Shown here piece after piece: positions 15,217 through 23,754 of a stretch of DNA of 35,623 nucleotides. This DNA is from Porphyromonas levii DSM 23370 (GTDB lineage: Bacteria > Bacteroidota > Bacteroidia > Bacteroidales > Porphyromonadaceae): positions 1 through 35,623 of the forward strand of contig NZ_KB904242.1 in NCBI RefSeq assembly GCF_000379925.1, in the 5' to 3' direction. The translations under genes and the position numbers were made by a program. Position 1 is the first letter of the stretch. Every line of letters begins with the position of its first letter. The notes beneath the pieces are model-generated. The model had not been told where the DNA came from. It saw only the letters and a list, made by a program, of their open reading frames with translations, and did not search any database.

Positions 15217-16314
15217 TTAAGCCTCTCTTGGAGGAAAGAGGTCGGGATTAAACTTGTAGTTCTTTATAAATGCGCTCAAGATTTGCTTGAACAGCTCTTT
15301 GTTATCTTCCATCATCTCCTTCGGCTCATAAAGAGAATAGTTTCCGTGAGTTAAGATGTTTATCATGCGACTGTATAGAGGAGACTCTTCTTGAATATCT
15401 TTGTTTTTGAAGCATTCATCAAATTTTTCATATCCATGAAATGAAGCTGCTCTCTCAAGCACATTTCGAAGCATTGCAAAGTGATAGGTATATAGTTCTC
15501 CAGACTCAGCTCGCTTCCATAACTCTTCTAACATCGCAACATGAAGAAATCGAGGGGTGTCATTTGTATAGCTAACACAATAGCCATCCTCTCCGTTCTT
15601 TTTGAAGTGTAAGCAGCAACGACTTTTGGATTTAAAGACATTCCAAAGGGCATTATAGAAGAGAGCATGGTGCGTTGAAATCACTACTTTTCTTGGTCCA
15701 TCTTTTAATATCTCTCCTAACAAAACTGCTACTGCAACAGCATTGTTGTCATCCAAAGATGAGATAGGGTCATCAATGTAGATATACTTTACCCAAGAGT
15801 AACCCTCATCTCCATCCAATACCAATTGTACGATGGCTAAGAAAAAACACCATATAAAGATAGTTTCCTCTCCTCTTGATATTTTGATGTTATCTATAAC
15901 AGTTTCTTGGTTTGGATCCTCTCCTTCCCTCAGGTTGAGAACTCTTGAGAAAGAAATACTTCCGTCTTCATAGTCTATTTGAAAATCAATATCCGAGAAG
16001 CGCCCCCAAAACACTCTAATCTTATCTTCAAGAGCATATTCTTTAGCTCCACTAAAAAATGAAGACTTTAGATTCATTTTGAGTACTCGAGTCGCATCTT
16101 CGTCAAGATCATTATCCCACGAAAACAAATCTTCTGTAAAAGCATTGAAATAGAGTGTATCTCTTTCTCCTCCTATCTTCCCAAGATCCTTGAACTCCAT
16201 AGACAAACGAGTCTTTCCCACTCCATTGTAAGCATATAAGAGAATGATTTTCTTTTCCTCTAGTTTGTCCCGAATATCTCGAGCTAGTTGCCTTAAGTCA
16301 CTAAAATGATCCAT
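15217..16314 (-). CDS. ABC-type ATPase with HEPN-like C-terminus, PrrC-like candidate anticodon nuclease
   Basis: The 365-residue protein has an N-terminal ABC-type ATPase. Walker A is AYNGVGKT (28-35), the signature-like motif is ISRGEE (145-150), Walker B is YIYIDDPISSLD (177-188), and the H-loop is STHH (213-216). The C-terminal region carries R283-NVL-E287 and R316-x6-H323, residues that match an RxxxE...H triad and the Rx4-6H motif of HEPN ribonucleases. E. coli PrrC (about 396 residues, with R320, E324 and H356 in its nuclease site) likewise lies within a type I R-M locus and cleaves tRNA-Lys when restriction is inhibited. Here the gene lies between hsdR and hsdM in the same operon. I infer a guard toxin held silent by the R-M complex. 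A plain RloA- or AAA-type R-M-linked ATPase is the alternative. Confidence 0.7.
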   Translation of the reverse strand: MDHFSDLRQLARDIRDKLEEKKIILLYAYNGVGKTRLSMEFKDLGKIGGERDTLYFNAFTEDLFSWDNDLDEDATRVLKMNLKSSFFSGAKEYALEDKIRVFWGRFSDIDFQIDYEDGSISFSRVLNLREGEDPNQETVIDNIKISRGEETIFIWCFFLAIVQLVLDGDEGYSWVKYIYIDDPISSLDDNNAVAVAVLLGEILKDGPRKVVISTHHALFYNALWNVFKSKSRCCLHFKKNGEDGYCVSYTNDTPRFLHVAMLEELWKRAESGELYTYHFAMLRNVLERAASFHGYEKFDECFKNKDIQEESPLYSRMINILTHGNYSLYEPKEMMEDNKELFKQILSAFIKNYKFNPDLFPPREA

Positions 16315-16325
16315 GCATTACTTTG

Positions 16326-19325
16326 TTAGGATTTATAAGCAGAGAGCCCTGATATATTTTGCCCTTTTGCCAATAAGGAGAATAGAGGAAGTAGATCAGA
16401 GACCAATGCTTTTTCTTGCTGTACGCGTTGCTTCCAGCCTAAATCCTGTTCTCTAAATAGTTCTGAAAGCTGTTCGGCGTCAAAAATCATTCGGTCTAAA
16501 ACTGATTGGATGAATGAATTAAGGGTTTCCGGAATAATTCCATACCGCAGGGCAATCTCTTCGATGCGTCGTCTCATCTTCCGATTTTTGAACTGCTGAT
16601 AGCTTTCGCTAACCTCATTCACAGTAAGACCATTAACAACCTCTAATTGATTTATATAGTCGAGAATATCCTCCTGTTCTTCCATCAGATTACTGTGCGA
16701 AGCCACCAAACGAACCAGCTCTTCTTTTGTGAGTTCTTGCTGGCTTGGAGTTTGATTAGTAAAGCGAGAAATCAGCCCCATGATATAATCATAGTCGATC
16801 ATAGCAGAGGAGAAAAGGACAAACTCAAAGTCTATATCCTCCGGATTAACCCCATCACCGGTATTGGGTGCATAATCGGATGACGGATCTTTCTGATTTT
16901 CACGAAGGGTACGAGCAGTCTCAAGGTAAGCTGTCCTAAAAGCATTCAAATCCTCCTTAGGCAACAAACTCTCTATCTTCTCTTGATCCTCGGGGTCTAT
17001 GTAGATGTATTGCCCAAGTTGATTGCTCAGTCTTTGAACCTCCTTAAAGTAGTCTACAAACTCAGCCTTAGCGGTATCTCCTAATAAATTAGCCACCTCT
17101 TCCGGTTTCGGGTCTAATCCCTTGGATTCCATAAACTGAGTGAGGTTATCAATCGCTTGTTCGTACTTTACAACGACCTCGTGAGCCGGTTCGACAAGCC
17201 ATATAGTAGGATCCGGCATCTCCTCTTTAAGACCAGAAAATAGACGAACAGCATCGTCTACAGACGACATCTGAGAGCGAAAATCCAGTATCTTCCCAAA
17301 TTTTTTGGTCTCATTTAGTATGCGATTAGTACGAGAAAAAGCCTGAATAAGACCATGATATTTGAGTTCTTTATCAACGTAGAGGATGCCCAGGTATTTG
17401 GAGTCAAAGCCCGTTAGGAGCATATCCACGACGATAGTTACATCTATCTTCTGGTCACGGGGATATTCACTCCATTTTTGATCTTTGATGCGCTTCTGTA
17501 CATCTTGGTAATAGGCATCAAATTCAGAAATACTGTGTGCAACGCCATAACGCTCATTATAGTCCGAAATAATCCCCTCTAAGGCTGCTTTTTTACTATT
17601 TGGATCGACCAAATTATCTGCTTTTTCTTGCTCTAAGTCCTCTTGCAATTGCTCCACATCTTTATTCCCCTCAGCGGGCGGAGAGAACACGCAAGCGATG
17701 TTCAGAGGCACAAAGTCAGGATTCTTTGCCCAATGTTCATCTTGTACCTCCTTAAATAACTGATAGTACTCAATAGCATCATTGATACTACTCGTTGCAA
17801 AAATGGCGTTGAAGCGTCTAAAAAAAGATATGGCATCATGCTTGGCAAGAATTTCTTCGATAACTGCCTTCTTGGTCACTTGTCCATAAGTACCATTTGA
17901 CTGATCATTGGGTCGATAGTAGTCTACGTTAAATCGCAAAACATTCTTATCCTCAATGGCATTCGTGATCGTATAGGAGTGTAGAAGCTTCTGAAAGACA
18001 TCTTCTGTTGTTAGCTTAGAAGCCTCTTGACCTTCAATTTTGACTTGCACTGCATTCTCTCCAAATATCGGTGTTCCCGTAAAACCAAAGAGTTGTGCTT
18101 TCGGGAAAAAGGCTTTGATCGCTTTATGATTCTCTCCAAACTGAGATCTATGGCATTCGTCAAAGATGAAAACAATCCGTTTATCAGAAAGAGGCTTAAG
18201 ACGCTCTTGATAGTTCCTCTTATTTTTAGGGTCAAGGGCTATGCCTAACTTCTGTATGGTTGTTACTATAACCTTATCCGCATAGTCCGAAGATTCCAGC
18301 CTTTTTACAAGTGTCTCTGTATTCGTATTCTCCTCAACACACCCCTGCTGAAACTTATTGAATTCATCTCGCGTTTGACGATCTAAATCCTTTCTATCCA
18401 CGACAAAAAGGCATTTCTCTATATTAGGATTGTCTTTAAGAATAGTAGATGCCTTAAATGAGGTAAGCGTTTTACCTGATCCTGTAGTATGCCAGATATA
18501 TCCGTTACCACGATTTTCCTCAATACACTTGACAATGGCTTGGACTGCATAAATTTGGTACGGACGCATGATTAGAAGCTTACGTTCGCTTGCGACTAGT
18601 ACCATGTATCGACTGATGAGTTCTCCCAAAGTACATTTCGCAAGCATTCTTGTCGCAAAACTGTGCAGGTGCATTATTTTGTGATTATTCTCATCTGCTA
18701 AATGGTATATCGGCAAATATTGTTCTTTAGCATCAAATCGGAATTCCTTAGCATTATTATTGGCGAAGTAACTCGTTTCTGCCTCATTACTCACGATAAA
18801 TAACTGCATGAATGCAAGCAGGGTATTGGCATAGCCATTTCCCACATCATTTTTATAATTGACAATCTGCTGTATCGCCGTTCGAGGTGATACTTTATGA
18901 GCCTTCAATTCTATTTGTACAAGAGGAAGCCCATTGATAAGGATTATAACATCATAGCGATGATGACTGCTATGTGTATTGATGCGTAACTGATTGATTA
19001 CTTCATAGTCATTCCTGCACCAATCTTTGATATTGACAAGGGTGTAGTACAAAGGGGTGCCATCCTCTCTCAAGAAAAGATTGCGTTCACGCAGCAACCG
19101 AGAAGACTCATACACATCCGGCGTGGCAGGAATAATCTCAGAAAGAAGGCGCTCAAACTCCCGATCTGTCAGTATGACGCCATTGAGTTGCTCAAACTTC
19201 TTACGAAAATTGGCTTCCAAAGTTGCCCGATCTTTGATATCTGACCGATGAATATATTTAAGGCTTACGAGGCGCTTAATTAATCTTTCCTCTATTTGCT
19301 GTTCGGCTACCGTATACATCTGCAT
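16326..19325 (-). CDS. hsdR: Type I restriction endonuclease subunit HsdR
   Basis: The 999-residue protein is the ATP-driven translocating and cleaving subunit. The N-terminal PD-(D/E)XK nuclease has D125 (HHRYDVIIL) and E139-L-K141 (QIELKAHK). The motor domains follow: RPYQ (254-257), Walker A TTGSGKT (280-286) and DECH (389-392). FGFTGTPIFGEN follows about 25 residues later, and QAFSRTNRIL marks the second RecA domain (near 660). The C-terminal helical region would contact HsdM. It starts 22 bp after the HTH regulator and ends 11 bp before the PrrC-like gene. Length and motifs are complete, so restriction should be functional. Confidence 0.97.
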   Translation of the reverse strand: MQMYTVAEQQIEERLIKRLVSLKYIHRSDIKDRATLEANFRKKFEQLNGVILTDREFERLLSEIIPATPDVYESSRLLRERNLFLREDGTPLYYTLVNIKDWCRNDYEVINQLRINTHSSHHRYDVIILINGLPLVQIELKAHKVSPRTAIQQIVNYKNDVGNGYANTLLAFMQLFIVSNEAETSYFANNNAKEFRFDAKEQYLPIYHLADENNHKIMHLHSFATRMLAKCTLGELISRYMVLVASERKLLIMRPYQIYAVQAIVKCIEENRGNGYIWHTTGSGKTLTSFKASTILKDNPNIEKCLFVVDRKDLDRQTRDEFNKFQQGCVEENTNTETLVKRLESSDYADKVIVTTIQKLGIALDPKNKRNYQERLKPLSDKRIVFIFDECHRSQFGENHKAIKAFFPKAQLFGFTGTPIFGENAVQVKIEGQEASKLTTEDVFQKLLHSYTITNAIEDKNVLRFNVDYYRPNDQSNGTYGQVTKKAVIEEILAKHDAISFFRRFNAIFATSSINDAIEYYQLFKEVQDEHWAKNPDFVPLNIACVFSPPAEGNKDVEQLQEDLEQEKADNLVDPNSKKAALEGIISDYNERYGVAHSISEFDAYYQDVQKRIKDQKWSEYPRDQKIDVTIVVDMLLTGFDSKYLGILYVDKELKYHGLIQAFSRTNRILNETKKFGKILDFRSQMSSVDDAVRLFSGLKEEMPDPTIWLVEPAHEVVVKYEQAIDNLTQFMESKGLDPKPEEVANLLGDTAKAEFVDYFKEVQRLSNQLGQYIYIDPEDQEKIESLLPKEDLNAFRTAYLETARTLRENQKDPSSDYAPNTGDGVNPEDIDFEFVLFSSAMIDYDYIMGLISRFTNQTPSQQELTKEELVRLVASHSNLMEEQEDILDYINQLEVVNGLTVNEVSESYQQFKNRKMRRRIEEIALRYGIIPETLNSFIQSVLDRMIFDAEQLSELFREQDLGWKQRVQQEKALVSDLLPLFSLLAKGQNISGLSAYKS

Positions 19326-19347
19326 CTGAGTCTATTGTTGACGATTA

Positions 19348-19566
19348 CTATTTCTCATCTCGTTCCATTGGTACAGGACCACATTCCGAACCGAAGAGTT
19401 CGAATACTTTATTGACCTTATCAAGGCGAAGCGTAGTTTTACCCTGCTCCAGTTCACGCACAAAGCGTAGCCCAACTCCTGCTTTTTCGGAGAGGTCCAC
19501 CTGTGTCAATCTATATTTCTTACGCATCTTTTTTACATACTGTGCTATGATTGTCCTTGCTTCCAT
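19348..19566 (-). CDS. XRE-family HTH regulator of the type I R-M operon
   Basis: The 72-residue product is a single XRE domain (KYRLTQVDLSEKAGVGLRFV, then RELEQGKTTLRLDKVNKVFE). It is closely related to the HTH protein at 1779-1988. As the first gene of the operon it sits where a controller protein of an R-M system would be expected, 22 bp before hsdR. A TATATTTG -7 box lies upstream (19595-19602), flanked by two GGGTAT-type palindromes. Autorepression that limits restriction until methylation is established is a reasonable inference. Confidence 0.88.
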   Translation of the reverse strand: MEARTIIAQYVKKMRKKYRLTQVDLSEKAGVGLRFVRELEQGKTTLRLDKVNKVFELFGSECGPVPMERDEK

Positions 19567-19594
19567 ACTGAGTTAATTTATACCTTATCAATAG

Positions 19595-19680
19595 CAAATA
19601 TAATAAGAAATACTCAATCATACCCCCTTTCGGGGATAAAACGCAAAAGAAAGATTAAATTATACCCAATAGGGAGTATA
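19595..19680 (-). promoter_or_regulatory. Promoter and two operator-like palindromes of the hsd operon
   Basis: On the minus strand TATATTTG (19595-19602) is the -7 box. ATACCCCCTTTCGGGGATA (about 19620-19638) overlaps the expected -33 region, and TATACCCAATAGGGAGTATA (19661-19680) lies further up. Both contain ATACCC/GGGTAT half-sites like the operator at 2054-2070. A repressor bound here would block the hsd operon. Confidence 0.6.
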
Positions 19681-19705
19681 TTAATACTTTTCTAGTGTTA
19701 TACTA

Positions 19706-19951
19706 TTAGAAATGCACCAAATAGGTACATATGAATTTGGCAGTTGTTGCAAATTTTGCAACAGTTGAACTTTCAACTAGCTCTCCCTCTGCAAAGATGT
19801 TTTTTATATGCCTTGAAATTGTTGACTTGTCTCGGTCAAATAGATCCGCCATCTGGTTGAGGGACAGCCAAACAGTATCGTCTTCAAGCTGAACCGATAG
19901 CTCCGCAAGTCCATCAGCACTTCTATATATGATTACTTCGCCTTTATTCAT
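19706..19951 (-). pseudogene. Truncated RhuM-family gene (N-terminal fragment)
   Basis: The first 65 or so residues (MNKGEVIIYRSADGLAEL; VWLSLNQMADLFDRDKSTIS; RHIKNIFAEGELVESSTVAK) match the N-terminal domain of RhuM/virulence proteins. The frame then ends at 81 residues in an unrelated tail (FICTYLVHF). Full RhuM proteins are over 300 residues. It overlaps the end of the intact relative at 19944-20966 by 8 bp. The truncation lies just before the hsd operon promoter, so it may mark an insertion edge. A small HTH-like product could still be made. Confidence 0.75.
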
Positions 19952-20966
19952 CTGATTGGGGTCTTTTTGCGATACTTTGCTCTATTTGCCGAAGTTCCGT
20001 CAGTTCTCTTTGTTCTTCTTCCATTAGAGCCAGTTCTTTACGGCGGAGATTAAATGCTTCGTACTCTTGATCTACTTTGGCTTTCATCTGGGCATTGGAA
20101 ACGGCACCACTACCTTTGAGAAGGTCTTTATTTTGGAAACTCAAGAGGGCATCAACATTATTCCGCCAATAGTCTAAAGTCAGGTCTTTTCGCTCTTTCA
20201 CCCTTAATTCTGCAGAATCCAAGAAGAGCACTGTGAGCTGATTTAGGGTCTCTATCTCCTCCTGCTTTAGGTAGTTCTTAGCGGTGTATATATCTTGCTT
20301 TCTGACCACAGAGCCTTTCCAAGAAGTTAGAGCCATATTGGGTGCGTTGGCATCCGCACGACTCACAACTATTTCAGCAGCCGTTTGCTGAGTAACTGCA
20401 TAAAGGAGTTTATTCTGAGTTTCTGCGACGAACTTCTGCGTTGACTTGTCACTCTTATCGTAGTCGCTACTCAATGCGAGCAAGTCCCTAACCTTTTGAT
20501 AAAAACGCTTTTCACTAGCACGAATATCACGTATCCGCTCAAGAAGTTCATCAAAATAGTCTGGTCTTCCATCAGGATTCTTTAAGCGGTCGTCATCCAT
20601 GACAAACCCCTTAATCATATACTCCTTAAGGTTGTGATTTGCCCATCTCCTAAATTGCGTGCCCCTCTTGCTCCGCACTCGGAATCCTATGGCTAATACC
20701 ATATCAAGGGCGTAGAAAGTTACCTGATAATTCTTCCCGTCTGAGGCAGTTGTTAAGTAATCCTTAACAACTGAATCTTCTGCCAACTCTCCTTCTTTCA
20801 GTATATTAGATATATGCATACTGATATTGGGAACAGAGGTGGCAAAAAGTTCTGCCATCTGGTTTTGGTTCATCCAGATATTGCCATCCTTAGCATAAAG
20901 AGTTACTCTTGCTTTGCCATCATCAGTATTGTATATGATAATCTGATTCTCTTCCGCCTGCATCAT
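19944..20966 (-). CDS. rhuM: RhuM-family protein (virulence RhuM / DNA-binding)
   Basis: The product belongs to the RhuM family, originally named from a Salmonella pathogenicity island. The N-terminal domain (about 1-120) has a winged-helix-like part (IWMNQNQMAELFATSVPNIS) followed by the family's typical YALDMVLAIGFRVRSKRGTQ and WANHNLKEYMIKGF segments. The C-terminal half is helical with many charged residues. I prefer ATG 20966 (AAGGAAC just upstream); an ATG at 20996 is also open. A TATATTTG box at 21032-21039 is a candidate promoter. RhuM genes are frequent beside type I R-M loci in Bacteroidetes, suggesting a defence link, but the activity is unknown. Confidence 0.85.
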   Translation of the reverse strand: MMQAEENQIIIYNTDDGKARVTLYAKDGNIWMNQNQMAELFATSVPNISMHISNILKEGELAEDSVVKDYLTTASDGKNYQVTFYALDMVLAIGFRVRSKRGTQFRRWANHNLKEYMIKGFVMDDDRLKNPDGRPDYFDELLERIRDIRASEKRFYQKVRDLLALSSDYDKSDKSTQKFVAETQNKLLYAVTQQTAAEIVVSRADANAPNMALTSWKGSVVRKQDIYTAKNYLKQEEIETLNQLTVLFLDSAELRVKERKDLTLDYWRNNVDALLSFQNKDLLKGSGAVSNAQMKAKVDQEYEAFNLRRKELALMEEEQRELTELRQIEQSIAKRPQSDE

Positions 20967-21096
20967 GGTATTAGTTCCTTCCCTCCACAATAGCATTGTA
21001 CTATAAACTTATCTACACTCCTCATCCTTCACAAATATACCCAATTCACACTACTTGCAGTTGATTATGGAAGAAACTTAGCTGAGAAAAGGCAGG

Positions 21097-21984
21097 TTAA
21101 TACTTGATACGGAAGTAGTCGAGGAGTGCTTTGTATTGGTCTTGGGCAGTAAGGCAGGTATCGATGAGGTAGCCTGGTGTCTGTTCCCATAGATCCAAGC
21201 CACGGTAGTAAAACATCTTGAGTTCGTCTGTGATGATAAAGGGGACTATGCCATGAGCTAAGCACTCCTTGAACATTATCAAGCGCCCTACTCTACCATT
21301 ACCATCTTGAAAAGGGTGGATAGCTTCAAACTGATAGTGGAAGTCAAGAATATCTTCAAACGCTATTTCTTTGCTCTTATATTCTTTGAGTAGTCCTTGA
21401 ATAGCAGAGACCACCTCTTCAGGGGCAACAGCCTCTTTTCCGCCCAATTCATTGGGCAGACGTTTATAATCACCGACGGCAAACCACGACCGACTTGCAT
21501 CTGTAGTACCAATCTTGAGAAGCGAGTGTAATTTCTTTATCATGCTTTCAGTCAATGGCTCATCAGCATGCTCAATGATGAAGTCAATACAGCGGAAATG
21601 GTTGGTGGTCTCAATTATATCATCGACCTTAATGACCTCGTCAGTAACACCGATCGTATTGGTCTCAAAGATATAGCGTGTTTGCTCTTTGGTAAGACGG
21701 CTCCCCTCTATATGATTGGAGTTGTAGGTCAAGTCAATTTGTGTACGGTGGTATATGCCTCCTTTGAGCCTGCTTTCCATCTGTTCACGTAAAGCATCCA
21801 AAAGGGGCGAAGCCTTAGACTTCTTCCTTTGTGGCAAAGGAGCATCCGCAGGGATACTCCATGTCTTGCCGATCAATTGAGCCCCAGCAATCTTTCCTTG
21901 GACACAATAGTTTCTGACTGTCCTTTCTGCTAAACCATGAGCTGCAGAATATTCCTTCACAGAGATAAATTCCATATCCACCAT
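21097..21984 (-). CDS. fic: Fic-domain AMP-transferase-like protein with N-terminal HTH
   Basis: The 295-residue protein would transfer AMP or a related group to a protein target. An N-terminal helix-turn-helix (about 5-48: EYSAAHGLAERTVRNYCVQG) is followed by an inhibitory helix with S89-NHI-E93-G94, the [S/T]xxxE[G/N] motif of class II Fic proteins. The catalytic loop is complete: HPFQDGNGRVGRL from H213. The inhibitory glutamate suggests that activity is kept low until relieved. The HTH and the palindrome at 22017-22040 between -33 and -7 suggest autoregulation. Start could be 21984 or the ATG three codons later. A truncated copy lies at 23755-24270. Confidence 0.92.
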   Translation of the reverse strand: MVDMEFISVKEYSAAHGLAERTVRNYCVQGKIAGAQLIGKTWSIPADAPLPQRKKSKASPLLDALREQMESRLKGGIYHRTQIDLTYNSNHIEGSRLTKEQTRYIFETNTIGVTDEVIKVDDIIETTNHFRCIDFIIEHADEPLTESMIKKLHSLLKIGTTDASRSWFAVGDYKRLPNELGGKEAVAPEEVVSAIQGLLKEYKSKEIAFEDILDFHYQFEAIHPFQDGNGRVGRLIMFKECLAHGIVPFIITDELKMFYYRGLDLWEQTPGYLIDTCLTAQDQYKALLDYFRIKY

Positions 21985-22004
21985 CGCTTAGTACTATTCC
22001 AATG

Positions 22005-22040
22005 CAAATACACCCCTTTCTTGCCGTTATCGGCAAGAAA
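22005..22040 (-). promoter_or_regulatory. Palindromic operator and -7 box of the fic gene
   Basis: TTTCTTGCCG and CGGCAAGAAA form a palindrome with 10-bp arms around TTAT (22017-22040). On the minus strand the -7-like TGTATTTG (22005-22012) lies 4 bp downstream. The same palindrome with the same 4-bp spacing precedes the truncated fic copy. Confidence 0.7.
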
Positions 22041-22079
22041 TATTGCGTGCATTTTTTAGTATTGGGGGAAGCCATATAT

Positions 22080-23003
22080 TTATTCTTTATTTTTATTTAT
22101 TGTCTGACGCAATAGATTAAATACATAATCAATTTCAACATCGTTTTTCAATGGAAAACGAACTTCATAAGCTCCATTTCCCCAATGTCCAACTTCTGAT
22201 ACATCACGAGTAATACCTTCAGGATCTTTAAGTGTTCCTTTTTTGGCATTTAGAAATAGCCTTATGCCCTTGTTTTGCATAACAATATCACAAAACACCT
22301 TTCCACCAATCTTGAAACCAATAGTCTTCTTTTTAGGATATATAGTAATATCTTCTCCAAAAGACAGCAAGAATTCCTTAATTTCAGCGTACATATTAAG
22401 AAAGTCATCTTCAACATTCTCTAGATGATCCTGTTCGCTATACACTTTTATCTCCTTACTTACGGTTGTTATTGTCTCGCTATTTGAGACGGTTTTAATA
22501 CTTTCTTTGCTTGAACGATTCACAATCTGTTCAAACGAAAGAGTATCATTTGTAAAGCGTTTGATTTCCCATAGCTCAATAGGCAAATCCTTAAAATTAA
22601 TTGCTTCTTTTTGATACGTTGTAAAATTAGGGGAAATAAACAACACTTTTGACTGAGACCAATCCACATCATTTCGTTTGAGTGTACTAGACTTTGATTC
22701 GTTATACTCCAAAATGAATTCCGCCTTGTTATTCAACATCAAAGATAAGTAAGCATAACCTTGGTCGATTACACTAAAATTCTTATCCCTTTTGTACTCT
22801 AATATTACGAAAGACTTTTTCTCCAAGTCAAACGCCAAAGAATCAATACGGAAAGAACCAATGGAAAATTCAGTTTTGATAAAATCAAGCCCCAGCAATT
22901 CTTGAAGGTTCTTTTCAACTATGTTTTGAATTTCTTTCTCTAGCTTAAACGGCTTCTCTTTTATAAGAGTAAGTTGCTCATTGAATATCTTATATGTTGA
23001 CAT
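22080..23003 (-). CDS. PD-(D/E)XK nuclease-like protein with DUF5655 C-terminus
   Basis: The start is ATG 23003, preceded by a good ribosome site (GGGAGA); an upstream TTG is less likely. The 307-residue product has an N-terminal nuclease-like domain with R52-I-D54 and E69-Y-K71 (VILEYKRDKN), matching NucS/DUF91-type PD-(D/E)XK folds. The C-terminal region (about 215-305: FLLSFGEDITIYPKKKTIGF, then CDIVMQNKGIRLFLNAKKG and VGHWGNGAYEVRF) resembles DUF5655. Such proteins occur with R-M and other defence genes. A nuclease or DNA-binding role is inferred, not shown. It is more AT-rich than its neighbours, which fits horizontal transfer. Confidence 0.8.
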   Translation of the reverse strand: MSTYKIFNEQLTLIKEKPFKLEKEIQNIVEKNLQELLGLDFIKTEFSIGSFRIDSLAFDLEKKSFVILEYKRDKNFSVIDQGYAYLSLMLNNKAEFILEYNESKSSTLKRNDVDWSQSKVLFISPNFTTYQKEAINFKDLPIELWEIKRFTNDTLSFEQIVNRSSKESIKTVSNSETITTVSKEIKVYSEQDHLENVEDDFLNMYAEIKEFLLSFGEDITIYPKKKTIGFKIGGKVFCDIVMQNKGIRLFLNAKKGTLKDPEGITRDVSEVGHWGNGAYEVRFPLKNDVEIDYVFNLLRQTINKNKE

Positions 23004-23504
23004 ATTTTCTCCCAATTAAAAGTTCATATTATACTGCGTAATCCGTCCATTATATTCCGATGCACTCTATTCACCTATCAGACAATCAGTCTCTTAACGT
23101 TTTAATCGGTACACGGAGACTTTTCACCAACGCCCCACAAATGCAGACTTCTGCAAGACAAGCACATCGCACTTGTACCGCACCCGCTTTTTGTACCCGA
23201 AATGTACCCCTATTTCTACCATTCAACTTTGTCGGAAAATTGTGCCACTATTGAAAACCAACGCATTACACTTTCTCCACAAAAAAAAGTACGGCACACC
23301 TGCCCGCTTGCAAATATACCACTTTCCCGTCATTTCCCTCCTTTTGTATCTACTTCAATACTAGCTAATAACAATATAATTAATAACGTCTTGTATACAA
23401 TAATCTAGAATAAACTTTAATTCTTTATTTTATATAATACTAGCAAGAAGACAAAAGAGTTTATAGATCAGAATTCCTATTATGACTGGTGGGAATTTAG
23501 TAAA
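23004..23504. other. Intergenic region, 501 bp, no gene recognised
   Basis: AT-rich with several short open frames that show no recognisable domain. A minus-strand TATATTTG at 23311-23318 matches the -7 box but lies about 310 bp from the downstream gene at 22080-23003. Nothing else is supported. Confidence 0.5.
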
Positions 23505-23549
23505 TTTGAGAAAATTATTGTCTATTGTACTTTTGTAATAAGGAGAGAA
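23505..23549 (+). promoter_or_regulatory. Complete promoter and ribosome site before the hsdM remnant
   Basis: TTTG (23505-23508) is followed after 19 bp by TACTTTTG (23528-23535), a consensus Bacteroidetes promoter. AAGGAGAG (about 23540-23547) is a strong ribosome site. ATG 23552 gives a 33-residue frame; ATG 23569 gives the hsdM-like frame. Confidence 0.7.
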
Positions 23550-23568
23550 AAATGATTGAGTTATTAAT

Positions 23569-23751
23569 ATGGCGAAAAGCCAAATTAAAAAGCAAAAGAG
23601 TATTGAGGAGACACTCTGGGAGTCAACGAATATACTGCGTGGCTCGCGATTGAGCTATCGGAAAATAGGTAATGATTCCCAACCATCACAAAATATCACT
23701 AAGGCACTCATCTTGAGTGCCTTTTGTTTTACCCGAAACACTCGTTTGTAA
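23569..23751 (+). pseudogene. Remnant of a second type I hsdM (5' end only)
   Basis: The first 27 or so codons (MAKSQIKKQKSIEETLWEST, then NILRGS) match the N-terminus of type I HsdM proteins of a lineage different from the intact one here. Homology then stops and the frame runs on for about 33 unrelated residues. Over 450 residues are missing, including the SAM and NPPF motifs. The remnant keeps a full promoter upstream and a rho-independent terminator within its tail, so a short transcript is likely. It implies that another R-M system once occupied this hotspot and was largely deleted. Confidence 0.75.
23700..23730 (+). terminator. Rho-independent terminator
   Basis: AAGGCACTCA and TGAGTGCCTT form a 10-bp stem around a 3-base loop (TCT), followed by TTGTTTT. 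It ends transcription from the promoter at 23505-23549 and lies before the convergent fic remnant. Confidence 0.85.
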
Positions 23752-23754
23752 TCT

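Noticed and set aside
23060-23408. Three overlapping plus-strand frames of 60-68 residues in the intergenic region
   Set aside because: No start signals, low-complexity translation, no domain.
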